Shown piece by piece: positions 1 to 8,794 of a stretch of 64,000 nucleotides of DNA. Positions within the stretch are counted from its first letter, which is position 1, and each line of letters starts with the position of its first letter. A program made the position numbers and the translations under genes. The notes beneath the pieces are model-generated. The model saw only the letters and a program-made list of their open reading frames with translations. It did no database searches and was not told the DNA's origin. Origin of the DNA: Myxococcales bacterium (lineage in GTDB: Bacteria; Myxococcota_A; Polyangia; Haliangiales; Haliangiaceae); assembly GCA_016717005.1 (NCBI GenBank), contig JADJUF010000021.1, positions 124,001-188,000 on the forward strand, read 5' to 3'.

Positions 1-1050
1 GGCCGGGCCGCTCGCGACCGGGGTCGCCGGCAGGTCGTTGGTGCGGAACAGGCGCTCGGCCATGAGCGACATCTTCTTGCGCAGCTCGCGCGCGAAGTCG
101 CCCCCGGCCGGCGGGCCCTCCAGCGCCGGCGCCGGCGCCGGCTCGCGTGCCAGGTCGACCGACAGATCGTCGTCGATGCCGGCGGCGACGTCGTCGAGCG
201 GATCGTCGTCGAGATCGTCGCTGAGCGGCGCCGGGGTCGACGTGGCCCACGACGCCGGGCCGGCCCCGGTCGGGGTCGGGTGGGCCCAGGCGCGCTCGTC
301 GGCCATCGAGACCGGCTCGGGCTCGACCGCCCGCTCCGACAGGATCAGCGTCGGCTCGCGCAGCGGCCCCGGCACCTCGGTCGAGCCCGGGCGCCAGGCC
401 GGCGGCGCCGGCAGGTCCGGCGGCGCCAGGGCCGGCAGGTCGTCGTCGTGGCGATCGTCGTCGGCGGCGCGCGCGTGCGCGACCGGCGCGCGCGGCGGCG
501 GCAGATCGTCGACGTCGCCATCGACCTCGTCGCTGTCGTGGGTGTCCTCGTCGTCGCCGAGCTCGTCGGCGAGCGCCGCCCAGCGCGCCTTCAGATCGAT
601 CGGCGGCGGCGGCGGCAGCGCCGCGGGGGTCGGCGGCGGTGGCGGGGCCGCGCTCGCGGCGGCCGCGGCCCGGATCGCCAGCCCGGCGTTGACCGCGAAC
701 CGCAGCGCCTTGTCCGACAGCGGCCGCCCGACGAACCGCTCGATCCCGACCCCGATCGCGTCGAGCGCGGTCCGGATCGGGCCGTCGACGTCGCCGATCA
801 GCACGATGAACACCTTGTGCGGCCGGATCGCGTCGCGCATCGCCGAGATCAGCGCGCGCGCGTCGCCGTCGTCGAGGGTCGCCGACACCACGATGACGTC
901 CGGCGCCAGCTCGATGAACCGCGCGAGGGTGGCGTCGTCCCCGACCTCGCACGTCAGCTCGACGTCGACCAGGGCGTCGTCGCCCTGGGTCAGCGCCGCC
1001 GACAGCTCGTCGTGGTCACCGGGATTGGCAACCAGAAGGATCTTTGCCAT
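1..1050 (-). CDS. Degenerate receiver-domain protein with long linker (C-terminus off window)
   Basis: The frame is open from an ATG at 1050 to the window edge, so the C-terminus is missing. AGGTGG lies a few bases before the ATG. Residues 1-125 (MAKILLVANPGDHDE...) resemble a CheY-like receiver fold, but the key residues are altered: the strand that should carry the phospho-acceptor Asp reads DVIVVSATLDD, and the usual Lys-Pro reads GRPLSDKAL. A long Pro/Asp-rich linker follows, then a basic-amphipathic segment (RELRKKMSLMAERLF). It lies 19 bp after priA on the same strand, so probable co-transcription. The protein is probably a phosphorylation-independent pseudo-receiver; its partner is unknown. 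Confidence 0.6.
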   Translation of the reverse strand, partial: MAKILLVANPGDHDELSAALTQGDDALVDVELTCEVGDDATLARFIELAPDVIVVSATLDDGDARALISAMRDAIRPHKVFIVLIGDVDGPIRTALDAIGVGIERFVGRPLSDKALRFAVNAGLAIRAAAAASAAPPPPPTPAALPPPPPIDLKARWAALADELGDDEDTHDSDEVDGDVDDLPPPRAPVAHARAADDDRHDDDLPALAPPDLPAPPAWRPGSTEVPGPLREPTLILSERAVEPEPVSMADERAWAHPTPTGAGPASWATSTPAPLSDDLDDDPLDDVAAGIDDDLSVDLAREPAPAPALEGPPAGGDFARELRKKMSLMAERLFRTNDLPATPVASGPA

Positions 1051-1069
1051 CGCGCCACCTGCGGTTCTA

Positions 1070-3475
1070 CTACAGCGTCGACAGCGGATCTACGTCGACG
1101 GCGACCGACGCGCCCACCACCTCGACCGCCAGGACGCTCCGGATCACTCGCCGCAGCGCGCCGCGGTCGCGGCTGCGCAGCCAGACCTGCCAGCGGGTCC
1201 GACCGCGCAGGCGGGCCAGCGGCGCCGGCGTCGGCCCGCGCACCAGCACGACGTCGTCGACGGCCCGGGCCGCGGCCACCGCCATCGCCGCCACCCGGGT
1301 CGCGGCCTCGGCCACCCGGGCCGGGTCGCGCCCGTCGATCCGCACCGCGCACACCCGCCCGCTCGGCGGGTAGTCGAGCTCGGCCCGGGCCGCGCTCTCG
1401 CGCTCGAAGAACGTGGCGTAGTCGTGGGTGGCGGCGCAGGCGATCGCGTCGGCGTCGGGCTGGTAGGTCTGGATCAGCACCCGGCCCGGGCGCGTGCCGC
1501 GGCCGGCGCGCCCGGCCACCTGGGTCAGCAGCTGGAACGTGCGCTCGCTGGCCCGGAAGTCCGGCAGCCCGAGCGCGAGATCGGCGCACAGCACGCCGAC
1601 CAGCGTCACGCCCGGGAAGTCGTGGCCCTTGGTCACCATCTGGGTCCCGACCAGCACGTCGACCTCGCGCCGGGCCACGCGCGCCAGCACCGCCTCGACC
1701 TGGTTGCCGCTGGCCACGTCGCGATCGAGCCGCGCGACCCGGGCGGCGGGGAAGCGCTCGGCGATGGCCGCGGCCACGCGCTCGGTGCCGAGCCCCTTGC
1801 GCTCGATCGCGTCGGCGCCGCACGCCGGGCACGCCGTCGGCACCCGCTCGCCGTGGCCGCAGTAGTGGCACTGCAGGCGATCCGACGACTGGTGGTAGGT
1901 CAGCGACACCGCGCACGCGCCGCAGCGGAACGCGTGGCCGCAGCCCCGACACATGACGAAGGTCGCGAACCCGCGCCGGTTGAGGAACACGATCGCCTGA
2001 TCGCCGGCGGCCAGCGCCTCGGTCAGCGCGGCGGTCAGCGGCGCCGACATCATGGCCTCGGCGTCGGGGCGGTACTTCCGCAGGTCGACGATCTCGACCG
2101 CGGGCAGCGTGCCGCCGGTGGGGCGCTCGACCAGGGTCGCGAGCTGGTAGCGCCCGGCCGCCGCCGCCGCGTACGACTCGAGGCTGGGCGTGGCCGAGCC
2201 CAGCACGCAGACCGCGCCGGCCCGCTGCGCCCGCACCAGCGCGACGTCGCGGCCGTGGTAGCGCACGCCCTCGTCCTGCTTGAACGAACCGTCGTGCTCC
2301 TCGTCGACGACGATGATCCCGAGGTCGCGCACCGGCGCGAACACCGCCGAGCGCGCGCCGACCGCGATCCGGGCCAGGCCGCGCTCGAGCCGGGTCCACT
2401 CGCCCAGGCGATCGCGCTCCGACAGCCCCGAGTGCAGGATCGCGACCTCGTCGCCGAACCGCGCCCGGAACCGCGCGGCGAGCTGCGGCGTCAGCGAGAT
2501 CTCGGGCACGAGCACGATCGCGCCGCGGCCGAGGCCGCGCAGGTGCCCGATCGCGTGCAGGTAGACCTCGGTCTTGCCGGCGCCGGTGACGCCGTGGAGC
2601 AGGACCGCCGCGAACCCGGTGACGCCGGTGATCGTCGCCACCGCGGCGACCTGCTCGTCGGTGAGCCGCGGCGGCGCCACCGCGCCGGTGAGGCCGTCGC
2701 CGATCGCCACCGCGGTCGGCGCCACGTCGTGCACGGTGACCTCGACCACGCCGGCCTTGACCAGCTCGCGCAGCGCCGCGGCGGCGCCGGGCAAGGTCGC
2801 GGCGAGCGTGGCCGCGGGGGCGGGCCCGGCCGCGAGCGCCTCGACGACCGCGCGCCGGGCCGGGGCCCGGGCGGTGGCCGCGCGGGCGGCGTCGACGGCC
2901 ACGGCCAGGGCGGCGACCTTGGTGGTGCGGGCCCGAGTGCGGGCGCCCGAGCGCGCGTCGTCCTCGACCGCCAGCCCGCGCGCGCACAGCGCCGCCAGCT
3001 CGTCGCTGGCCCGGGTCAGCTCGGCCCGCGCCAGCGGCCGCCGGCTCGCGCCCAGCCGGGCCAGCAGCCGGGCCTGCCGCGTCGACAGGGCCGAGCCCTC
3101 GCCGGCCAGCGCCGCGCGCCCGGCGTCGGTGATCGAGACCACGCGCGTGCTCGACTCGCCGCTGCCGACCGGCTGCACCAGCCGCAGCGCCTCGCCCGGC
3201 GGCGCCTCGTAGTACTCGGCGATCCACATCGCGAGCCCCACCAGCTCGGCGGCGATCGGCTCGCCGAGCACGTCGGTGAGCGCGCGCACCGTGACGTCGC
3301 CGGTCGGCGGCGCCGCCGGCCACCGGGTGATCACCCCGGCCACCCCGCGGCCGCCGAACGGCACCAGCACCCGGGCCCCGACCCCGACCCGCGCGGCCAG
3401 GCCCGCCGGGATCGCGTAGGTGAAGACCCCCACGACCGGCAGCGCGACCGCGACCTCACAGTGACCAGCGTCCAT
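1070..3475 (-). CDS. priA: Primosomal protein N' (replication restart helicase PriA)
   Basis: Superfamily 2 3'-5' DNA helicase that reloads the replisome at stalled forks. The protein has about 801 residues. An N-terminal DNA-binding region carries FTYAIPAGLAARVGVGARVLVPFG-type residues near 18-41. Walker A GVTGAGKT is at about 295-302 and the DEEH box at 391-394. A cysteine-rich zinc-binding insertion (CRGCG, CGAC, CHYCG, CPACG) spans about 509-552, followed by a QMVTKGHDFPGV segment typical of PriA. I prefer the MDAGH start at 3475; an in-frame ATG four codons upstream (3487) is possible. The gene is divergent from the flhB-like gene with only about 55 bp between starts. Confidence 0.95.
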   Translation of the reverse strand: MDAGHCEVAVALPVVGVFTYAIPAGLAARVGVGARVLVPFGGRGVAGVITRWPAAPPTGDVTVRALTDVLGEPIAAELVGLAMWIAEYYEAPPGEALRLVQPVGSGESSTRVVSITDAGRAALAGEGSALSTRQARLLARLGASRRPLARAELTRASDELAALCARGLAVEDDARSGARTRARTTKVAALAVAVDAARAATARAPARRAVVEALAAGPAPAATLAATLPGAAAALRELVKAGVVEVTVHDVAPTAVAIGDGLTGAVAPPRLTDEQVAAVATITGVTGFAAVLLHGVTGAGKTEVYLHAIGHLRGLGRGAIVLVPEISLTPQLAARFRARFGDEVAILHSGLSERDRLGEWTRLERGLARIAVGARSAVFAPVRDLGIIVVDEEHDGSFKQDEGVRYHGRDVALVRAQRAGAVCVLGSATPSLESYAAAAAGRYQLATLVERPTGGTLPAVEIVDLRKYRPDAEAMMSAPLTAALTEALAAGDQAIVFLNRRGFATFVMCRGCGHAFRCGACAVSLTYHQSSDRLQCHYCGHGERVPTACPACGADAIERKGLGTERVAAAIAERFPAARVARLDRDVASGNQVEAVLARVARREVDVLVGTQMVTKGHDFPGVTLVGVLCADLALGLPDFRASERTFQLLTQVAGRAGRGTRPGRVLIQTYQPDADAIACAATHDYATFFERESAARAELDYPPSGRVCAVRIDGRDPARVAEAATRVAAMAVAAARAVDDVVLVRGPTPAPLARLRGRTRWQVWLRSRDRGALRRVIRSVLAVEVVGASVAVDVDPLSTL

Positions 3476-3530
3476 CGGGGCGCGCACTGTAGCAGGCGCC
3501 TGCGTCGGAGGGCCCTGCTAGCGTCGGCGC

Positions 3531-4514
3531 GTGCATCGTCCGCACCCTCCCAGCCCGCGTCGACGTGCGCTCGCGCGCGCGGCGGGTCGGGTGCTGACCA
3601 GCCCGGCCGCGACCTCGGCCGTCGCGCTCGGCGCCGGGCTCGCCGCCGCGGTCGCGGTGGTCACGGCCAGCGCGGCGCGCGTCGTGGCCTCGACCCGGGC
3701 CGCGCTCGCCCACGCCACCGACGACGGCGGCGCCGACCGGGCCCGCGCGGCGGCGGCGGCGGTGCCGCTCGAGCTCCTGGCCGCGGCCGCGCCGATCGCC
3801 GTGGCCGCCGCGGTCGGGGCGCTCCTCGCCCAGGGCGTCCTGGCGCGCGGGCTGTGGCAGCCGACCCGCACGGTGCGCGGCGCCCCGACCACCGGCGCCG
3901 AGCCCAGCACCGCCAGGACCCGCGCGGCCGAGGCCGCGATCGCGCTGGTCCGCACGCTGGCGCTGATCGCCGTCGCGGTCGCCGTCGTCGTCGCGCGCCT
4001 GCCCGCCCTGGCCGAGCTCGCGCCCCGCCCCGCCGGCGCCGCGTCCGCGCTGCTGGCGCTGGCGGCCTCGGCGGCCGCGACCGTGGCGATCGCCGCGATC
4101 GCCCTGGCCGTCCTCGAGGTCGCCTGGCGCCACCACCTGCTGGCGCGCAGCCTCGCCATGACCACCCGCGAGTGGCGCGACGACGCGCGCGAGGCCATCG
4201 GCGATCCCAACGTGCGCCAGGCGCAGCGCGCCGCCGGGCGGGACGATCGCGCCGTCGTCGCCGGCGCCCGCGCGCTCGTCGTCGGCGACCGGCTCGCGGT
4301 CGCGGTCGGCTGGCAGCCGGGGACGACGCCGCGGGTCGTCGCGACCGGCCGCGACCTCGCCAGCCGCCGGCTGATCGCCGCTGCGCGCGCCGCCGCGCTC
4401 CCGATCGTCGTCGACGCCGACCTGGCCGCGCGCCTGGCCGTCGGCGCGGCGATCCCCGACGACGCGCTCGCGACCGTCGCCGAGGTGCTCGCGGCCGCTG
4501 GCGCCGCGGCCTGA
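3531..4514 (+). CDS. FlhB/SctU-family export-switch protein lacking the NPTH motif
   Basis: GTG start, 327 residues. Four hydrophobic segments (about 24-48, 78-104, 136-158, 170-197) match the four membrane helices of FlhB/SctU. The cytoplasmic part begins MTTREWRDDAREAIGDPNVRQ; GDP (224-226) matches the conserved EGDP of the family. The C-terminal block (PRVVATGRDLASRRL...IPDDALATVAEVLAAA) matches the FlhB_C substrate-switch domain. Where the family has the autocleavage motif NPTHYAVAL, this protein reads VVGDRLAVAVG (about 250-260), so Asn-Pro-Thr-His is lost. The rest of the export gate (fliO/P/Q/R) lies 2.1 kb downstream on the other strand. I infer a gate component that cannot do the classical cleavage switch, or a degenerate paralogue. 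Confidence 0.72.
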   Translation: MHRPHPPSPRRRALARAAGRVLTSPAATSAVALGAGLAAAVAVVTASAARVVASTRAALAHATDDGGADRARAAAAAVPLELLAAAAPIAVAAAVGALLAQGVLARGLWQPTRTVRGAPTTGAEPSTARTRAAEAAIALVRTLALIAVAVAVVVARLPALAELAPRPAGAASALLALAASAAATVAIAAIALAVLEVAWRHHLLARSLAMTTREWRDDAREAIGDPNVRQAQRAAGRDDRAVVAGARALVVGDRLAVAVGWQPGTTPRVVATGRDLASRRLIAAARAAALPIVVDADLAARLAVGAAIPDDALATVAEVLAAAGAAA

Positions 4515-4569
4515 GCCGCGCGGTCAGCGCGCGGTTGTGCCGCCCCGGGCCCGGGGCCATGCTGCCGGC

Positions 4570-6651
4570 ATGCCCCTCCTCCGCCCCGGCGCCACGCTCG
4601 CCGCGCTCGCGCTGCTCGCCGCCTGCGGCGGCGCGACGCCGACCCGCACCCCGATCGCGCCCGGCCCGCCCGGCGGCGCGCTCCCCGACCGGTCACCGCC
4701 GACCGCACCCACCGCGCCCACCGCGCCCACCGCGCCCACCTCGGCGCCAGCGCGCCAGCTCGACGCCGACGCGCAGGTCACCCTGGCGACCGGGACCACG
4801 CTCACCGCCGCGTCGGGCTGGTGGCTCGGCGACGAGCGCGACGGCGTGCTGCAGCTCGACGATCCCAGCCGCGAGCTGTCGCTGTGGCTCACCGAGGTCG
4901 AGGCGCCCGATCGCGCCGCCGCGGTCGCCGCCGCCTGGCGCCGGGTCCGCCCCGACTTCGCGCTGGCGATCGCCCAGGCCGAGGACGCGCCCGGCCGCGA
5001 CGGCTGGGACGCGCTCGGCCAGGTGGTGTACGTGACGCCGGCGGAGGCGTCGCGGCTGGTGGTCGCGGTGGCGCTGCGCCACGGCGCCACGTGGCACGTC
5101 GTGCTGATCGACGGGACCCAGGCGGCGGCCGGTCGGCGCGGCGCCCAGCTCGGCGCGACGATCGAGAGCCTGCGGGTGCCCGGTCAGATCAAGGAGTCGT
5201 TCGCGGGTCGGCCGATCGCGCTCGACGCCGAGCGCCTGGCCGCGTTCGACGCGTTCGTCGAGGACGCCCGGATCAAGGCCGGCGTGCCCGGCCTGGCGAT
5301 CGCGGTGGTCAGCCACGATCGTGTGCTCCTGGCCAAGGGCCACGGCGTGCGCGCGCGCGGCGGCAAGGCCGCGGTCACGCCGTCGACGCGCTTCATGATC
5401 GGCTCGACGACCAAGTCGCTGACCACGCTCCTGATGGCGGCGCTGGTCGATCGCGGCGCGCTGACCTGGGACACGCCGCTGACCGCGCTCCTGCCTGACT
5501 TCGCCCTCGGCGACGCCGCCACGACCGCCGCGGTCACGCTCCGCCACACCGTGTGCGCGTGCACCGGCATGCCGCGCCAGGACCTCGAGTTCATCTTCGA
5601 GTACGCAGGCTGGACGCCCGAGCGGCGGATCGCCGCGATGAAGACGATGACGCCGACCACCGGCTTCGGCGAGACCTTCCAGTACTCGAACCTGATGGTC
5701 GCCGCCGGCGGGTTCGCGGCCGGGCGCGCGACCTCGGCCAAGGGCCGCCTCGACGCCGCCTACGCGCGCGCGCTCGCGACCTACGTGCTCGGCCCGCTCG
5801 GCATGAAGGCGACGACGCTCACGCTCGCCACCGGCAAGCGCAAGGACGCCGCCGCGCCCCACGCCCGGGACCTCGCGGGCGGGTACCACACGATCCCGCT
5901 GGCCGACGAGGGCGCCGTCGAGTCGGTCGGCCCGGCCGGCGCGGCCTGGTCGACGGCGCTGGACCTCGGCCGCTACGTCCAGCTCGAGCTGCGCCAGGGC
6001 GCCGACGCCCGCGGCAAGGCGATCGTCAGCGCGGCCAACCTCGCCGCCCGGCGCGCGCCCCAGGTCAAGATCGGCGAGCACTCGGCCTACGGCCTGGGGC
6101 TCTTCCTCGACGACGAGCTCGGCGTCCCGATCCTCGGCCACGGCGGCAACACGATCGGGTTCACCTCGGACCTGTTCTTCCTGCCCGACCACGACGTCGG
6201 GGTCGTCGTGCTCACCAACGGCGGCGCCGCCAACAGCCTGCGCAGCGCGATCAAGCGCCGCTTCCTCGAGCTGGCCTTCGACGGCGCGCCCGAGGCCGCC
6301 GCCAACCTCGATCACGCGCTGGCCCAGGCCCAGCAAGACGCCGACGCCGAGCGCCCGCTGATCGAGCTGGCGCCGCCCGCCGCCTGGTTCGACGCGCTGG
6401 TCGGCACCTACCAGGGCGGCGGCCTCGGCACGGTCGTCCTCCGGCGCACCCGCGGCGCGATGATCTTCGACGTCGGCGAGTGGCAGTCCGAGGTGGCGCG
6501 CTACCACCGGCGCGACGGCTCCGACGGCCTGGTCCTGACGACGCCGCCGTGGGCCGGCTTCGACCTGATGATCCGCGGCACCACCACCGAGCCGGTGCTC
6601 GCGATCGACGCCGGCCAGCAGCTCTACGAGCTGCGCCGCCCGGCGAAGTAG
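4570..6651 (+). CDS. Serine hydrolase lipoprotein, beta-lactamase/class C fold
   Basis: Probable membrane-anchored serine hydrolase, 693 residues. The ATG at 4570 gives a short signal peptide with lipobox LLAAC and lipid Cys19; an upstream in-frame start at 4537 would bury it. A Pro-Ala-Thr linker with an APT tandem repeat (about 46-57) precedes a roughly 140-residue N-terminal domain of unknown type. The beta-lactamase/PBP-like domain starts near 220, with catalytic SxxK (S279-T-T-K282), YSN (372-374) and HGG (524-526). A C-terminal beta-rich extension follows. It could be an esterase, peptidase or PBP-like enzyme; substrate is not readable. It sits between flhB-like and fliR with no obvious functional link and ends 4 bp from the convergent fliR. 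Confidence 0.85.
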   Translation: MPLLRPGATLAALALLAACGGATPTRTPIAPGPPGGALPDRSPPTAPTAPTAPTAPTSAPARQLDADAQVTLATGTTLTAASGWWLGDERDGVLQLDDPSRELSLWLTEVEAPDRAAAVAAAWRRVRPDFALAIAQAEDAPGRDGWDALGQVVYVTPAEASRLVVAVALRHGATWHVVLIDGTQAAAGRRGAQLGATIESLRVPGQIKESFAGRPIALDAERLAAFDAFVEDARIKAGVPGLAIAVVSHDRVLLAKGHGVRARGGKAAVTPSTRFMIGSTTKSLTTLLMAALVDRGALTWDTPLTALLPDFALGDAATTAAVTLRHTVCACTGMPRQDLEFIFEYAGWTPERRIAAMKTMTPTTGFGETFQYSNLMVAAGGFAAGRATSAKGRLDAAYARALATYVLGPLGMKATTLTLATGKRKDAAAPHARDLAGGYHTIPLADEGAVESVGPAGAAWSTALDLGRYVQLELRQGADARGKAIVSAANLAARRAPQVKIGEHSAYGLGLFLDDELGVPILGHGGNTIGFTSDLFFLPDHDVGVVVLTNGGAANSLRSAIKRRFLELAFDGAPEAAANLDHALAQAQQDADAERPLIELAPPAAWFDALVGTYQGGGLGTVVLRRTRGAMIFDVGEWQSEVARYHRRDGSDGLVLTTPPWAGFDLMIRGTTTEPVLAIDAGQQLYELRRPAK

Positions 6652-6655
6652 CTGG

Positions 6656-7381
6656 TCAGCGCGCCAGGGCGGTCGGCAGCGCGCGGACCACGCCGGCGAG
6701 GCCGTGGGCCACCGCGAACACCATCGCCGCGAGCGCGAGCACCGCGGCCAGCCGGAGCCACAGGCCGGTCGGCGCCACGCTGACCGCCAGGCCGCTGGCG
6801 CGCTCGACCGCGCCCAGCGCCAGCGCCGCCACCACGACCGCGCCCAGCACCGGCACCGCCAGCGCCACGGCCACGCCGAACAGCGTCGCGCCGGCGTCGA
6901 GCACCGCGGTCGCGTCGAGCGCCGCGCCCGCGGCCGGGGGCGCCACCTGGTACGAGGCGACCACCGCGACCATCACGGCGCGGTGCCCGCCCAGCGCGAA
7001 GAACACCAGCGCGCCCAGGAGCCCGGTCGCCGTCGCCCACGGCGAGGCCTCGTCGGTGTCGCCCAGGGTCGTCGCCAGCCAGCTCCCGATCAGCTCGGCC
7101 GCCACCAGCGGCACGGCCGCGGTCACGCCCAGGCTGGCGCCCAGGGCCAGCTCGCGCGCCAGGATCGCCACCTGGGTCGACAGCGGGCCGGTCGCCAGCG
7201 CCGCGGCGCCCGGGGCCAGGAGCCCCTCGCCCAGGGTCGCCACCGCCACCGCGATCATCACGGCCACGGCCGCCGCCACGGTGCGCCCGGCCGCGGCGCG
7301 GGCCCCCGCCAGCGCGATCACCACCGCCGGCCCGATCCGCGCCAGCGCGAGCACCAGCGCCCAGCCGGTCGCCGCGGTCAC
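6656..7381 (-). CDS. fliR: FliR/SctT-family export-gate membrane protein
   Basis: GTG start, 241 residues, almost wholly hydrophobic with about six membrane segments, as in FliR/SctT. Family-like features are the N-terminal LALARIGPAVVIALAG and the conserved mid-region ELALGASLGVTAAVPLVAAELIGSW, which matches the FliR block around the E-x-x-G motif. It overlaps fliQ by four bases (GTGA), so translation is likely coupled. In flagella and injectisomes FliR/SctT forms the core pore with FliP and FliQ. Composition is extremely Ala/Val-rich, so remote-homology confirmation would be useful; the gene order strongly supports the call. Confidence 0.82.
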   Translation of the reverse strand: MTAATGWALVLALARIGPAVVIALAGARAAAGRTVAAAVAVMIAVAVATLGEGLLAPGAAALATGPLSTQVAILARELALGASLGVTAAVPLVAAELIGSWLATTLGDTDEASPWATATGLLGALVFFALGGHRAVMVAVVASYQVAPPAAGAALDATAVLDAGATLFGVAVALAVPVLGAVVVAALALGAVERASGLAVSVAPTGLWLRLAAVLALAAMVFAVAHGLAGVVRALPTALAR

Positions 7382-7653
7382 GTCGAGCCCTGGCCCACCA
7401 CCACGATCGCCGCCAGCGCCCGGGTCGTGAACGCCTCGACCCGCCCCGCGATCACCGGCGCGGTGAGCGCGATCGCCACGACCACCGCCACCAGCCGCGG
7501 CGCGAAGCCCAGGGCCGGATCGCGCACCTGGGTCACCGCGCCGACGATCGCGGTGAGCGCGCCCGCCAGCAGGGTCGCGAGCACCACCGGCGCCAGCAGC
7601 GCCAGCGCCAGCAGCGCCCCGTCGCGGGCCAGCCCGACCAGCGCCGAGGTCAC
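7378..7653 (-). CDS. fliQ: FliQ/SctS-family export-gate membrane protein
   Basis: GTG start at 7653, 91 residues, the normal FliQ length. Two long hydrophobic helices (about 8-36 and 52-75) flank a short polar turn; the segment GALTAIVGAVTQVRDPALGFAPR matches the family pattern GLLVAIFQAATQIQEQTLSFIPK. It overlaps both neighbours by GTGA (fliP stop and fliR start). FliQ subunits wrap around the FliP/FliR complex to complete the secretion gate. No alternative family fits both this length and the position. Confidence 0.85.
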   Translation of the reverse strand: MTSALVGLARDGALLALALLAPVVLATLLAGALTAIVGAVTQVRDPALGFAPRLVAVVVAIALTAPVIAGRVEAFTTRALAAIVVVGQGST

Positions 7654-8324
7654 GCGTAGCCCCGCAGGAGGCCCACGAACAGGAGGCGCCAGCCGTCGAC
7701 CGCCACGAACAGCAGCAGCTTGATCGGCAGCGCGACCGTCTGCGGCTGCACCGACGGCAGGCCCAGCGCCGTCAGCGACACGCCGACGATCAGATCGATC
7801 AGCAGGAACGGCAGGAACACCAGGAACGCGATCGCGAACGCCTCGGCCAGCTCGCTGGCGACGAACGCCAGCGACAGCACGGTCAGGTCGTCGTCGGCCA
7901 CCGGCGCGCCGCGCAGCTCCGCCGCGACCTCGGCGAACGCCGCGCGATCGTCGGCGTGGGCGTGCTTGGCCAGGAACGCCCGCACCGGCACGGTGCCGCG
8001 CTCGGCCGCCGCCAGCCAGCCGTCGGGCGGCGCCTGGTCGAGGTCGAGGTGATAGGGCTCCGGCGCCGGCGTCCCGGCCGGCGCCGCCGAGCCGGCCGGG
8101 CGCTCGATCGCCGCGACCACGTCGCGCGCCACCGGCGCCATCACGAACACCGTCAGCAAGAGCGACAGCCCGGTCACGACCAGGTCCGGCGGCGCCTGGG
8201 GCGACCCCAGGGCGTTGCGCAGGAGCGCCATCACGACCGAGGTCTTCACGAACGCCGACAGCATCAGCGCGATCAGCGGCACCACCGCCACCGCGATCAG
8301 CGCCGCCGCGTTCGACCCGCTCAC
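7650..8324 (-). CDS. fliP: FliP/SctR-family export-gate membrane protein
   Basis: I choose the GTG at 8324 (224 residues) because it overlaps the fliO stop as GTGA, like the next two junctions; an upstream in-frame GTG at 8357 exists. FliP signatures are clear: FVKTSVVMALLRNALG followed by PPDLVVTGLSLLLTVFVMAP near the N-terminus, and the C-terminal block LAEAFAIAFLVFLPFLLIDLIVG then LGLPSVQPQTVALPIKLLLFV. The periplasmic middle is shortened. It would be the main pore subunit of the export gate. Confidence 0.9.
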   Translation of the reverse strand: MSGSNAAALIAVAVVPLIALMLSAFVKTSVVMALLRNALGSPQAPPDLVVTGLSLLLTVFVMAPVARDVVAAIERPAGSAAPAGTPAPEPYHLDLDQAPPDGWLAAAERGTVPVRAFLAKHAHADDRAAFAEVAAELRGAPVADDDLTVLSLAFVASELAEAFAIAFLVFLPFLLIDLIVGVSLTALGLPSVQPQTVALPIKLLLFVAVDGWRLLFVGLLRGYA

Positions 8325-8716
8325 GCCTTCTCCACCGGCGTCCGCCGCCGGCCCCACGCCGCCGCCACCAGGTCGGTGAAGCGCCGCCCCGCCGAGGTGT
8401 CGGCCTCGGCCGTGGGCATGGCGTCGTCATCGAGCTCGGTCACCAGCCCCAGCCCGCCCTCGCTGGCGCCCAGCAGCAGGGTCTTGCCGCCGACCCGCAC
8501 CACGTACAGCGACCGCCGCGGCTCCAGCGGCACCCGGGCCAGCACGGTGACCAGGCGCTCGCCCACCGGCCGGCCCTCGAGCCCGCGCCGGAGCAGCCGG
8601 ACCACCACCACCGCGACCACGCACACCGCGATCAGCAGCAGCACGGTGGTCAGCAGCAGCCCGCCATAGCCGGCCCCGCTCGTCGCCGCCTGCGCCGCCG
8701 CGTCCGGTGCTGCCAT
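8321..8716 (-). CDS. fliO: FliO-like export-gate assembly protein
   Basis: 131 residues with a single membrane helix (about 20-42), then a small cytoplasmic beta-rich domain (VARVPLEPRRSLYVVRVGGKTLLLGASEGG), the pattern of FliO/FliZ: a positively charged loop, the LYVVRVGG strand and the LLLG...G strand. FliO acts as a chaperone for FliP in flagella. It heads the four-gene unit fliO-fliP-fliQ-fliR. Presence of FliO favours a flagellar-type or ancestral export lineage over a pathogen injectisome, which usually lacks it. Confidence 0.8.
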   Translation of the reverse strand: MAAPDAAAQAATSGAGYGGLLLTTVLLLIAVCVVAVVVVRLLRRGLEGRPVGERLVTVLARVPLEPRRSLYVVRVGGKTLLLGASEGGLGLVTELDDDAMPTAEADTSAGRRFTDLVAAAWGRRRTPVEKA

Positions 8717-8794
8717 GGCCCGGAGGTATCACCGCGCTCTGACAGCCGCCCGGCCCGGCTTGACCGCCCCGCCCCGCTCTGCTGCGATCCCCGG

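Noticed and set aside
38..5035. 1665-residue open frame on the plus strand
   Set aside because: Antisense to priA and overlapping real genes; Arg/Gly/Ala-rich shadow caused by high GC.
7378..8430. 350-residue minus-strand frame covering fliQ and antisense-like N-terminal part
   Set aside because: Only its last ~91 residues are real (FliQ); the rest is an out-of-frame reading of fliP.
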